From Candidatus Parcubacteria bacterium (lineage in GTDB: Bacteria > Patescibacteriota > Saccharimonadia > Saccharimonadales > UBA4665), in the NCBI GenBank assembly GCA_023434325.1, contig JAEYSX010000003.1:1-64000 (forward strand): a stretch of DNA of 64,000 bases. The letters run 5' to 3'. The translations under genes were made by a program, and so were the position numbers. The notes beneath the pieces are model-generated. The model was not told the DNA's origin. It saw only the letters and a list, made by a program, of their open reading frames with translations, and ran no database searches. Within the stretch, counting starts at the first letter, position 1. Every line of letters starts with the position of its first letter. Shown piece by piece: positions 17,559 through 25,814 of the stretch.

Positions 17559-18269
17559 ATGATACTCTATAACACACTTATTGGTGTCGCAGCCGGTATG
17601 ACGCTGATTACGATACCAATTCTTGCACGAAAACTATTAATAAGGCGTGAGGCAATTGCCCCGGAGGGATGGTCCCTCGTACTAGGGGTAAACGGCATTA
17701 TCCTTACATTCCTTGGCGGACTAATGAGCGTCACTTGGCCACTCACCGCCAACACACCGATCAACATCATGTTTGGTGAGCCAACGCTGCTCTTGGGCGT
17801 ACTTCTGCTAGCGGCTGCACTTTTTTTGTGGTTGCGTAAAGGTATCGTTATAGATGTAGCAGGCACTGCCAAACAAGCCGCCAACGATGCACATGCCTAC
17901 ATTGTAAAAGTACTCCAGCCCGTATCGTGGCTACTCTTTGCGCTTGGACTTGTGCTACTTTCTTGCGCACTTGCTATCTGGCGGTTTCAAATAGTAGGAG
18001 CAGCACCCGCAGCCGAACCAATAACCGGCCTACTAAACAAATGGCCAGTCATCGAGAACACCTTCTTTGTTATCTTGTATGTCCTGCCAGCAATTGGCCT
18101 GCTACTTACCCCCTTTGCCTTGCGCAACATACATGGCCCGCTCTTTAAAATTGCCGGCTGGTGCTTAGTTGTAGCCGGCGTATTGTTCTTACTCTTCAGC
18201 GCTATGAACTACTACACGCACATGGGCATGCTGGTTAACCTAGAGCGCGGCACAAACATCAGGTATTAA
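17559..18269 (+). CDS. Polytopic membrane protein, DUF981-like
   Basis: 236 residues with about six hydrophobic segments and few charged residues. The motif NIMFGEPTLLLGVLLLAAALFLWLRKG resembles the core of the DUF981 membrane family, of unknown function; this family match is from memory and unverified. AGGGGGTG lies 5 nt before the ATG. Flanked by unrelated genes on the opposite strand. Confidence 0.72.
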   Translation: MILYNTLIGVAAGMTLITIPILARKLLIRREAIAPEGWSLVLGVNGIILTFLGGLMSVTWPLTANTPINIMFGEPTLLLGVLLLAAALFLWLRKGIVIDVAGTAKQAANDAHAYIVKVLQPVSWLLFALGLVLLSCALAIWRFQIVGAAPAAEPITGLLNKWPVIENTFFVILYVLPAIGLLLTPFALRNIHGPLFKIAGWCLVVAGVLFLLFSAMNYYTHMGMLVNLERGTNIRY

Positions 18270-18316
18270 TACAGACGAGGCGTCTTCGGTAAACGCCGTC
18301 GAGCGCCGTGCAATCA

Positions 18317-18961
18317 CTAGATGCCGACTGGCTGTGTACACTCCGGGGCATCCGTTGGCGTGCCCTTCACAAGGGCGCCAACGGGCCATCCTACTTCATT
18401 TCCTGCTGGCTGAACGCAGTAGTAACCGCTTTTTGAATCGACGGAACCCGCAATTCCGTACATGATACCTTCTACCCCAGAAACCTTCGTCGTAACAACG
18501 TCCGCTACGCCGCTCGCAGGAACATGTATAGCACTGACGTAACCAGAAGGTTTCGTGTCGGGTGCAGCTGGGTTAATAATAGTTGCCTTAAGATCAGCGT
18601 CGACTGCAGTGGCCAGCCCAAGCAGTGCATAAATCTGCTCTCCTGCGATAATTTTCTTACGAAGATTACCCGCCACCTCGCAGGCAGCCGGCACATCACT
18701 TTCGGTCAGAAACTGGTTTAGCAGAACACCCGTCCCTTCGGCCGAACAGCGCCGATATTGGCTCTGGATATCTTCCGGTATCCAACTCTTGCCGCCAGAT
18801 GATGCCTCCGGGATCGGAGCGATCGTAGCTGCCGTCCGTTCTGTGGACGGTGTACCTTCATCAGCCGTGCAGCCCGCTGTATTGCCACAGATGAGCACCG
18901 CAGCTGTCATAGCCGTTGCGTATCCTATTCTCGTGCGTCGAGGCTGCTCATTTCGCGGCAT
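18317..18961 (-). CDS. Putative secreted lipoprotein, function unknown
   Basis: 214 residues. A basic N-terminus and hydrophobic stretch lead to NTAGC (Cys31), a weak lipobox, followed by a Thr/Ser/Pro-rich linker as in lipoproteins. The rest has three or four cysteines and no motif I recognise. GGAG precedes the ATG by 8 nt. If the lipobox is not used, it would be a secreted or membrane-anchored protein instead. Confidence 0.68.
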   Translation of the reverse strand: MPRNEQPRRTRIGYATAMTAAVLICGNTAGCTADEGTPSTERTAATIAPIPEASSGGKSWIPEDIQSQYRRCSAEGTGVLLNQFLTESDVPAACEVAGNLRKKIIAGEQIYALLGLATAVDADLKATIINPAAPDTKPSGYVSAIHVPASGVADVVTTKVSGVEGIMYGIAGSVDSKSGYYCVQPAGNEVGWPVGALVKGTPTDAPECTQPVGI

Positions 18962-19290
18962 AGTGTAACTCCATTACATTCATTAGTATTCCGGTGGTAT
19001 ATGGAGTACAAATACACCCCCGTCTGCTGCGTTGACTGTGAATTTTCTTACACTCGCCCTGCAAGAATGGCTCACTTGCTAGCCCATATTCGGCATGTAG
19101 AAGCACAATAGACATCCCTCACGCTGTCAAGGCTCGCAATATCGGCGAATTAACCTTGTTGCGATAAGCCAGTTAGACTCTTTCGGCGTCCAACAAACGT
19201 GCCAACGAGTAGCCAGTTAAACAAGGCGCGATACCCATTTTTATGTCACGATAAGTGCAAAAGTGTACCACCTCTGTTAGAATAGCTGGT
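18962..19290. other. Intergenic region between the lipoprotein gene and ychF
   Basis: About 330 bp without a credible ORF. It should hold the divergent lipoprotein promoter and, at the right edge, the extended -10 TGTTAGAAT of ychF. AGCCAGTTA occurs twice (near 19168 and 19211); I see no other repeat or RNA structure. Confidence 0.5.
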
Positions 19291-20388
19291 ATGAGTTTAT
19301 CCATAGGCATCGTCGGCCTGCCAAACGTCGGCAAGTCCACCCTATTTAATGCATTGACCAACAATAATATTCTGGCGGCCAATTATCCCTTTGCTACGAT
19401 CGAGCCCAACACCGGCATCGTGCCGGTGCCGGACGAGCGCTTGCAAAAGCTTGGCGAACTGTACAAAACGCAAAAGATCGTGCCCGCCACGGTGTCATTT
19501 ATAGATATTGCCGGATTGGTAGCCGGTGCTAGCCAGGGCGAAGGTTTGGGCAACCAGTTCCTCAGCCACATCCGCAGCTGCAACGCTATCGTACAAGTAG
19601 TGCGCGCGTTTAAGGACGACAACGTCATCCACGTTGACAACGAGCACGACCCGCGCAAAGACATCGACACCATCAACACCGAGCTAGTACTAGCAGACCT
19701 GCAAACAGTCGAAAAGCGCCTGCCCCGCCTGCAAAAAGAGGCCAAAGCAGACGCCAAACTGCGCCCCATGATCGACGTCCTCGAGCAAGCCCGCCAAACA
19801 CTCGACGCCGGCACTCCCCTGTTTGCCGCCGAGGACACCATGAGCCAAGACGCGCGCGAATGGCTACAAAAAGAACTGCAGCTACTCACCCTCAAACCGA
19901 TCATCTACCTGTTTAACCTGGACGAGTCCGGCCTAAGCGACGAAACCCACAAGCAAGAGCTAGCCCAGCTGGCCGCCCCTGCCCGCGCGCTGTTTGTCTG
20001 CGCCAAGCTAGAGGACGAACTCAAAACCCTGGACGACACCGACCGCATCGAACTGCTCGCCAGCTACGGCCAGCCCGAATCCGGTCTAGTGCAACTGATC
20101 CACGCCGCCTACGATGTGCTTGGCCTGCAAAGCTACCTGACCGCAGGAGAAAAAGAGGTCCGTGCCTGGACAATCCGCCAAGGCAGCACCGCACCGCAAG
20201 CCGCCGGTGTTATCCATGGCGACTTTGAGCGCGGCTTTATCGCCGCCCAGATTATTGACTACGACGACCTGATCGCCGCAGGCTCAGAACAAGCCGCCAA
20301 AGCCGCCGGCAAAGTCCGCACCGAGGGCAAACAGTACATCATGCAGCCCGGCGACGTCGTCGAGTTCCGCTTTAACGTCAGCAAATAA
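19291..20388 (+). CDS. ychF: Ribosome-binding GTPase/ATPase YchF (OLA1 family)
   Basis: 365 residues from the ATG at 19291. Obg-related P-loop NTPase that binds ribosomes. The N-terminus is MSLSIGIVGLPNVGKSTLF with an intact P-loop, NYPFATIEPN is the switch I region, and DIAGLVAGAS the G3 box. The G4 position reads NLDE instead of NKxD, as expected for the ATP-preferring YchF branch. The C-terminal TGS-like domain ends in MQPGDVVEFRFNV. TAGAAT at 19278-19283 ends 7 nt before the ATG, so the mRNA is probably leaderless; a more upstream in-frame codon at 19255 would precede the promoter. Confidence 0.96.
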   Translation: MSLSIGIVGLPNVGKSTLFNALTNNNILAANYPFATIEPNTGIVPVPDERLQKLGELYKTQKIVPATVSFIDIAGLVAGASQGEGLGNQFLSHIRSCNAIVQVVRAFKDDNVIHVDNEHDPRKDIDTINTELVLADLQTVEKRLPRLQKEAKADAKLRPMIDVLEQARQTLDAGTPLFAAEDTMSQDAREWLQKELQLLTLKPIIYLFNLDESGLSDETHKQELAQLAAPARALFVCAKLEDELKTLDDTDRIELLASYGQPESGLVQLIHAAYDVLGLQSYLTAGEKEVRAWTIRQGSTAPQAAGVIHGDFERGFIAAQIIDYDDLIAAGSEQAAKAAGKVRTEGKQYIMQPGDVVEFRFNVSK

Positions 20389-20408
20389 TCTTTATCTAGT
20401 TTTTGTAA

Positions 20409-21128
20409 CTAATTTGCATCACGGCGAAGGAAGAGATACCACGCCAGCAAATAGGTTGCGACTAGGTACAACGTAAATATCAAGGCTGCCTTGCCAGCAG
20501 AAAATGCAACCTGCATGTTCACCTCTTCTAGCGCATGGAACGGCAAGTACTTCGTGTTATCCTTGAGGAGCAGGCTTAAAAGACCCTCTACCGTTGGGAT
20601 AATAAATAATGAGGCAATCGCGCCAACGACGTGTCGCAACAACATAGCGAGCGCCAAGCCAAGCAGTCCGTAAGCCACAGCATAATAAACAGCCGGCCAT
20701 AAATCTCGCCACAAGAACTGCGATGCGGTAAATTCAGCCGTCGGAGAGACGGCTACACCGAGCACATACAAAAGCACCGCGATAGCGGTCATTATCGCCA
20801 TAAAACCGAGCGAAAATATCGTCATTGCGGAGAGTTTTGCCAGCAAAACCTTAGTACGGCTATTTGCGCTCGTTAGCGTATACATAATGGTGTTATAGCG
20901 GTATTCGTGGCTAGCCAACAAAATAGCAATCAACGCCAAAAAGATCGAAGTCGCATTGGACACATGCGACAATACGCCAGACATCCAAAACTCGTTAGCC
21001 CCTTCTTGGCGGTATCCGGCGCCGTAGAACACAATGAGTCCAAGCAACAACAGCGCGAGAATGCTCAGAATGTACGTGGATCGAATCGTCAGTAGCTTGC
21101 GGAATTCGGCCTTCAGTAGTGGGATCAT
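20409..21128 (-). CDS. ABC-2 type transporter permease
   Basis: 239 residues, six predicted hydrophobic segments, beginning MIPLLKAEFRKLLTIRSTYI, which is typical of ABC-2 permeases that start with a cytoplasmic amphipathic helix. It partners with the ATPase gene directly upstream (overlap of 4 nt). Such two-gene systems export antimicrobial peptides or other hydrophobic compounds; the substrate cannot be told from sequence. Confidence 0.87.
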   Translation of the reverse strand: MIPLLKAEFRKLLTIRSTYILSILALLLLGLIVFYGAGYRQEGANEFWMSGVLSHVSNATSIFLALIAILLASHEYRYNTIMYTLTSANSRTKVLLAKLSAMTIFSLGFMAIMTAIAVLLYVLGVAVSPTAEFTASQFLWRDLWPAVYYAVAYGLLGLALAMLLRHVVGAIASLFIIPTVEGLLSLLLKDNTKYLPFHALEEVNMQVAFSAGKAALIFTLYLVATYLLAWYLFLRRDAN

Positions 21129-22045
21129 TTTTGGCCTCCTTCTTTGATGTCATGCGCTTTGTACTCTTCGGAGCCAGCGGTTAGCTCAAGGAACGCCTGC
21201 TCTAACGAGGCCGAGCGGTTAGCCAGCTCTAACACCGGCGTGCCGGCCTCAAAGGCGATCTGCCCAATTTGGTCGGTCTTAACACCTTGCACCGCAAAGC
21301 CGTCATCTTGCTTAGAGAACGTGATCTTCTTGGCAGAAAGCGCTTCCTCAAGTTTGGCGTTATCCTGAACCCGCACAAAGACGCCGGAGTGGCCATTACC
21401 TGCCAGCAACTTTTCAACAGAAGTACTGGCAATTAGCTTGCCCTTGCCGATGACCACAATGTTGTCGGCCATCTGCGCCATTTCGCTGAGCAGGTGGCTG
21501 GACACCAACACGGCGTTGCCCTCGGCTGCGTACTCCTTGATAAAACGGCGCAGCCAGGCAATACCCTCCGGGTCAAGGCCGTTTGCGGGCTCGTCCAAAA
21601 TCAGATACTTGGGCTTACCCAAAATCGCGGCTGCGATACCAAGTCGCTGGCTCATACCCAAACTAAACTTACCCGGACCTTTTTTGGCGACGTCTTTAAG
21701 ACCTACGATATCGAGTACCTCGTCGACCCTCGACATAGGAATACCGCCGGCCTCGGCTAAAATACTTAGGTGGTTACGCGCCGAGCGCGTAGGATGAAAA
21801 GCCTTGGCCTCGAGCAAAATACCCACGACTTGCGAAGGCTGCGCATAGTCATGCAGCGGCTTGCCGTCATAGGTAGTAGTGCCAGAACCATTGTCCAAAC
21901 CGAGCATGAGGCGCATCGTCGTAGACTTGCCCGCGCCGTTCGGCCCCAAAAAGCCGGTTACTTTACCGGTGACCACCTCAAACGAGATATCATCAACGGC
22001 AACTTTTTTACGGTATCGTTTCGTGAGGTGCTCGGCCTTAATCAT
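21125..22045 (-). CDS. ABC transporter ATP-binding protein
   Basis: 306 residues. Walker A GPNGAGKS near residue 35, signature LGMSQRLGIAAAILG, Walker B KYLILDEPANGLD, and the H-loop VSSHLL are all intact. The C-terminal 90 residues form the usual extra domain of CcmA/DrrA-like exporters. First gene of a two-gene operon; TATAGT (rc at 22054-22059) ends 8 nt before the ATG, predicting a leaderless mRNA. Confidence 0.94.
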   Translation of the reverse strand: MIKAEHLTKRYRKKVAVDDISFEVVTGKVTGFLGPNGAGKSTTMRLMLGLDNGSGTTTYDGKPLHDYAQPSQVVGILLEAKAFHPTRSARNHLSILAEAGGIPMSRVDEVLDIVGLKDVAKKGPGKFSLGMSQRLGIAAAILGKPKYLILDEPANGLDPEGIAWLRRFIKEYAAEGNAVLVSSHLLSEMAQMADNIVVIGKGKLIASTSVEKLLAGNGHSGVFVRVQDNAKLEEALSAKKITFSKQDDGFAVQGVKTDQIGQIAFEAGTPVLELANRSASLEQAFLELTAGSEEYKAHDIKEGGQK

Positions 22046-22073
22046 CTACACTAACTATAGACCAGCGTGAGCT

Positions 22074-22634
22074 CTAGTACAACCGCGGTAGCGTGCCCCG
22101 CCGCAGTAAAATTGGCACTCCATGTGCACCGGGCCGCCTAAAATGCCCGGCGCTACCCCTCATCGCCATGCCACCGACTCGTGGTGCGTGCGTGCGACGA
22201 TTGGGCGCCGCGACCTGTGGTTCAAACTGCCGGGACATATGCGGCTGGCGGGTTTCCATCACTCGCTGTTGCGTATGATCGGCAATAACCCGTAGTCGCT
22301 GATTGTTCCAAGCCTTAAAGACGAGCCTGCGATTCGGTGTCAGAATACTGATCACCCCGCCAAGTAGCCACGACCCGTAATCAATCTCGGCAATCATGTC
22401 AAAGCGAACGTCCTCAACCGTTAAGAACATCGGCTTTTTATCCACCAAAAGTACCCGAAAGTTTGTTGCACACAGCATCGCAAACCCGCCTTCGTAGCGG
22501 CCGTTTACGCACCCCGCAATCGTTTCCTCGGGCCACAAGACATTGGCAAGCTCCTTTATCTCGCCTCTGCCCCAAAACCGGAAGTTGCAGCCAATACGTC
22601 TAAGCTGCTCCTCCACATATGATATATCCACCAT
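22074..22634 (-). CDS. PH-domain (YokE/bPH-like) cytoplasmic protein
   Basis: 186 residues from the ATG at 22634, which follows GAGGAGGTG. The longer frame up to 23294 is rejected because it runs antisense through the Crp-type gene. Residues about 15-110 fit a bacterial pleckstrin-homology domain: ALCATNFRVLL-type strand (FAMLCATNFRVLLVDKK), then VRFDMIAEIDYGSWLLGGV and a final strand-helix. The last 60 residues are Arg/Pro/His-rich and look disordered. Function unknown. Confidence 0.7.
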   Translation of the reverse strand: MVDISYVEEQLRRIGCNFRFWGRGEIKELANVLWPEETIAGCVNGRYEGGFAMLCATNFRVLLVDKKPMFLTVEDVRFDMIAEIDYGSWLLGGVISILTPNRRLVFKAWNNQRLRVIADHTQQRVMETRQPHMSRQFEPQVAAPNRRTHAPRVGGMAMRGSAGHFRRPGAHGVPILLRRGTLPRLY

Positions 22635-22790
22635 CCCACACCTCCTCTGGTTGCGGCTCCGGATAGAGCCTACACTCTTATAGTACGTGGATGCTGGCGC
22701 AGCTGCGGCAATCTTAGTCACTCGTGCTAAGGGATTTTTATCACAAAGCATATGAATTTTTTTACACCCCTGCCTTGCAAGTGAGTTATA

Positions 22791-22819
22791 TTGCGGCCTA
22801 CTACCTCTTATGCGATAAT
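22791..22819 (+). promoter_or_regulatory. Promoter of the Crp-type regulator gene
   Basis: TTGCGG (22791-22796) and the extended -10 TGCGATAAT (-10 hexamer 22814-22819) are spaced by 17 bp. The ATG follows 7 nt after the -10. Confidence 0.68.
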
Positions 22820-22826
22820 TACAAGT

Positions 22827-23477
22827 ATGTTGACGGATGATGGCCAATCTGCGGCACTCGTCGACCTGTTCCACCAAGGAACGCGACAAGTGTATGAAAA
22901 AGGAGAGTTCATCATACGCCCGGGCAGTGAGCCACAGGGCGTTTTTTATATGATCAGCGGCTTGGTCAAGGCATACGACATCACCAAGTACGGCGAAGAA
23001 AACCTTATGATCATCCGCAAAGCCGGTGATGTAATCGCCCTTACCTGGGCCATCACCGGCGAAAACCGCGGCCTCATCTACTCCGCACTGATCCGCACCG
23101 AACTGATGATGGTCAGCCGTCAGGATTTTTTGGACTACGTGCGCACCCGTCCAGAAGCCGCGCTGCCTCTGGCGGACATGCTCACCGAGATGTACATGCG
23201 CCACTCGGAGCGCATTATGACCCTCGAGTACCGCTCGGTCCGCGAACGACTCGTCTCGTTCCTGCTCAACACCGCCAAACACTTCGGCACCCAAACACCA
23301 GAGGGTCTTGTTATCGCCGCCCCCTTACGTCACCAGGACATCGCCAGTTCTATCAGCGCTACACGCGAGACAACAGGGCGCGAGCTCTCTGCACTCGAGC
23401 GCCAAGGGCTGCTCAAATCCGCCCAGTCGATTATTACGCTCAAAGACATCGAAAAACTGCGAAAGTATCTGGAATAA
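22827..23477 (+). CDS. Crp/Fnr-family transcriptional regulator
   Basis: 216 residues from the ATG at 22827. The N-terminal cyclic-nucleotide-binding-type beta barrel (YEKGEFIIRPGSEPQGVFYM, then GEENLMIIRKAGDVIAL) is followed by a dimer helix and a winged HTH (RHQDIASSISATRETTGRELSALERQGLL). The recognition helix resembles Crp. I do not see the four cysteines of Fnr, so it is not an oxygen-sensing iron-sulfur type. Ligand unknown. The stop codon directly abuts the stop of the convergent phosphoribosyltransferase gene (TAATTA). Confidence 0.92.
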   Translation: MLTDDGQSAALVDLFHQGTRQVYEKGEFIIRPGSEPQGVFYMISGLVKAYDITKYGEENLMIIRKAGDVIALTWAITGENRGLIYSALIRTELMMVSRQDFLDYVRTRPEAALPLADMLTEMYMRHSERIMTLEYRSVRERLVSFLLNTAKHFGTQTPEGLVIAAPLRHQDIASSISATRETTGRELSALERQGLLKSAQSIITLKDIEKLRKYLE

Positions 23478-24134
23478 TTAACGCCAGTTAGACACAACCC
23501 GCTCGATCGTCTTTATCACCAGCTCATGCGGCGGCACGTCGCGCACATCATAGTAATGATCGGTGTCCATGTAATCCTGGACAACACTCAAACAAAAAAT
23601 ATCGTCGGCCAAAATGTGCATTCGGTCGACTGCCGGTATGCTGGCCAGTGGCGTCGCGACAACCAGCTTTTTGGTTTTGATGGGCTTAAGGAATTCGGCG
23701 GCAATATCCAGCGAAAAACCGTTTACCAAACCGTCCGAGACAAGTATCACCACACGGTCGCGCAACAAATCCTTGCGGATCAAACCCCCATGCCCGGCCT
23801 GACGGTGCATGGCATGCATTTTTTCCATCTTTGCCTGCTCTAAAAACCCGTGATACTCCCCCACCATCTCGTCAATCTCGCCCGACGAATACGCGGGGTT
23901 GTAGCTGACCGCGCCATCCTGGCTGATTCCCGCTATGGCGGTCTCTTCGCGAGGGAGCTCGATCGTGTCCGATAAAAGCATGGTCAAAACGCAGTTTAGT
24001 TGCAAGGCAATTTGGGCGCCAATCATCACCCCGCCGTCGCTTAGGCCCACGACTGCGCACGGCTGACCTTGATATTTCGAAGCAATCTTCCCGGCTAATT
24101 TTTGCCCGGCGTCCACCCTACTGTTGAAGTACAT
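23478..24134 (-). CDS. Phosphoribosyltransferase-fold protein
   Basis: 218 residues. The PRTase core is visible: AVVGLSDGGVMIGAQIAL in the first third and the loop VVILVSDGLVNGFSLDIAAEFLK where the PRPP-binding motif (vvlvDDgi.TG.t) normally lies; here it reads VSDGLVNGFS, a degenerate form. Similar proteins are often annotated as ComF-like or erythromycin-esterase-associated PRTases. Substrate unknown; activity is uncertain because the PRPP motif is altered. Confidence 0.75.
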   Translation of the reverse strand: MYFNSRVDAGQKLAGKIASKYQGQPCAVVGLSDGGVMIGAQIALQLNCVLTMLLSDTIELPREETAIAGISQDGAVSYNPAYSSGEIDEMVGEYHGFLEQAKMEKMHAMHRQAGHGGLIRKDLLRDRVVILVSDGLVNGFSLDIAAEFLKPIKTKKLVVATPLASIPAVDRMHILADDIFCLSVVQDYMDTDHYYDVRDVPPHELVIKTIERVVSNWR

Positions 24135-24184
24135 AGGTGAAGTTTACCATTTTACCGCTTATGCTCTCAAGGAGCATGCGCAGA

Positions 24185-24955
24185 TTACCCGCGCTTTAGC
24201 TTATAGAACCGCTCTAGGTTGCCCTTAGCCCCGGCGATGTGCGAATCGGCTTTGTCTACGATCACAAAATACTGACGCACCCACAGTTCAAAATCCTTGA
24301 GGATATCGCGCCGCATGCGGTCGTTTTTGATAACGCCTTTGTGCTTGAGATGAGCACTCGTTGCCTCAAACTGGGGTTTGAGCATCGCCGCCACCACTGT
24401 CTCGCGTCCACATAGACTCGCGATATGCGGCAAGATGTCACGCAGCGAGATAAACGATACGTCGATAACAATAACATCCGGCGGCGATTCGATATACACG
24501 CGGCGAAGATCAGACCCGTCGTCGTCGGCCGCCGCCTTTCGCAAGTACACCTGACGAATATCGGTCTGCTCGTGCAGCTCGATCTTGGGATTGCCGTGCA
24601 AGCTAGGGTGCAACTGATTGGTGCCCACCTCTACCGCAACCACCTTTTCTGCGCCATGTCGCAGCGCATAATCGGTAAACCCGCCGGTAGAGCTGCCAAC
24701 ATCCAGCATCACCTTATCTTTAAAATCTAGCTTAAGCACCTGCGCAACAGAGGCCAACTTGAGCCCCGCACGCGAAACATACTGCTCGTCTGCCCGCAGC
24801 TCCACCTTCTGGTCGTCGCCAACAGGATGGCCCGCTTTCGTAACAGCCTTGCCGTCCACAAACACCTTGCCAAGACGTATCCAACTCTCGGCTTGCGAGC
24901 GCGTAACGGTCAACCCGCGCGCTACTACTGCTTGATCTAATCGCTGCTTTGTCAT
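24185..24955 (-). CDS. tlyA: TlyA-family rRNA 2'-O-methyltransferase
   Basis: 256 residues from the ATG at 24955. An N-terminal S4 RNA-binding domain (RLDQAVVARGLTVTRSQAES) is followed by an FtsJ-type methyltransferase with the SAM motif VMLDVGSSTGGFTDYAL, then FISLRDILP and KPQFEA. TlyA of actinobacteria methylates rRNA at ribosomal subunit bridge sites. The long upstream frame to 25108 is discarded because it passes through the inverted repeat and lacks family residues. TATAAT ends about 9 nt before the ATG, so the mRNA is probably leaderless. Confidence 0.92.
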   Translation of the reverse strand: MTKQRLDQAVVARGLTVTRSQAESWIRLGKVFVDGKAVTKAGHPVGDDQKVELRADEQYVSRAGLKLASVAQVLKLDFKDKVMLDVGSSTGGFTDYALRHGAEKVVAVEVGTNQLHPSLHGNPKIELHEQTDIRQVYLRKAAADDDGSDLRRVYIESPPDVIVIDVSFISLRDILPHIASLCGRETVVAAMLKPQFEATSAHLKHKGVIKNDRMRRDILKDFELWVRQYFVIVDKADSHIAGAKGNLERFYKLKRG

Positions 24956-24987
24956 TACAAAATAATTATATATGCCTCTCAAATAAC

Positions 24988-25101
24988 TAGCTAATGCCCA
25001 CTTTTGTGCTGCAGGAGACTCGGCTATAGCCCGCGAGGAAAACAAGACAATTGCCTTTGGCGTTTTCCGTGCTCCTGTGGTACAAAAGTGGGCATTAGCT
25101 A
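24988..25101. repeat. 114-bp inverted-repeat element between efp and tlyA
   Basis: Perfect 20-bp arms (24988-25007 and 25082-25101; TAGCTAATGCCCACTTTTGT and its complement) are followed inward by CAGGAG/CTCCTG (25012-25017 with 25072-25077) and GGAAAAC/GTTTTCC (25037-25043 with 25062-25068). The perfect palindrome GGCTATAGCC is at 25022-25031. The whole could fold into one long hairpin. It may be a MITE-like miniature element, a bidirectional terminator or a structured RNA; no transposase or flanking target duplication is evident. Confidence 0.85.
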
Positions 25102-25117
25102 AATGCAATAAAGGGGA

Positions 25118-25684
25118 TTAAACCTTGACCCGCTCGCGGTACGCACCAGTAGCGGTGTCGACCGAGATCAAATCGCCGGTCTTTACGAATGCCGGCACGC
25201 GGATAGTAATTCCCGTCTCGAGCGTAGCCTCCTTGGTTACCGCGTTGGCAGTGTCGCCGCGAACAACATCCTCGGCGTACGTTACCTTAAGGGGCACGTT
25301 CTTAGGTAGCTCGACATTAATCGGGCGGCCGTCAAAGAACTGCAGCTGCAAGTTATCGCCCTCTTTCATGTAGCCCGCGCCATCACCAACCAAGTCGGCT
25401 GGAACCTCAAACTGCTCAAATGTCTCGCCGTTCATAAAGAAGAACGTGCTGCCGTCATTGTACAAATACTGCACATTCTGGTTGTTCACGTCGGCACTAT
25501 CGACCGACTCGTTACCCTTAAAGGTCTTTTCCAGCACTTTGCCGTCGATCATGCTCTTCACACGTACGTTCACGATAGAACCGCCGCGCCCCATCACCTT
25601 TTGGTTGTACTCAACAACACGGTACGGCACGCCGTCCAGCGCAAAGATGGTTCCTTTTTTTAGATCGGTGATGCTTAGTCCCAT
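25118..25684 (-). CDS. efp: Elongation factor P with an arginine at the tip
   Basis: 188 residues, normal length, three beta-barrel domains. It relieves ribosome stalling at proline runs. The tip loop that carries the modified residue reads KVMGRGGS, placing Arg33 where many bacteria have lysine. The conserved C-terminal motif TGDLISVDTATGAYRERV is intact. AGGAGAA precedes the ATG, with a TATAAT farther up, so this gene has a normal leader unlike several neighbours. No modification enzyme gene is in the window. Confidence 0.95.
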   Translation of the reverse strand: MGLSITDLKKGTIFALDGVPYRVVEYNQKVMGRGGSIVNVRVKSMIDGKVLEKTFKGNESVDSADVNNQNVQYLYNDGSTFFFMNGETFEQFEVPADLVGDGAGYMKEGDNLQLQFFDGRPINVELPKNVPLKVTYAEDVVRGDTANAVTKEATLETGITIRVPAFVKTGDLISVDTATGAYRERVKV

Positions 25685-25814
25685 GTATATTCTCCTGAGA
25701 ACTGTTACTAAATTTACCCTTATTATAACTGACCAGATAGCATTTGCATACGCATAAATTGTAATGATTGCAATAATATGTTAACATATACTTCGTACTA
25801 TAAGCATAACTGTC

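Noticed and set aside
22635..23294. Upstream extension of the PH-domain frame on the minus strand
   Set aside because: It runs antisense through the Crp-type gene, which has a clear promoter and family motifs; the ATG at 22634 has a GAGGAGGTG before it.
24956..25108. N-terminal extension of TlyA to 25108
   Set aside because: The extension is encoded by the inverted-repeat element and matches nothing in the family; the ATG at 24955 begins the S4 domain.
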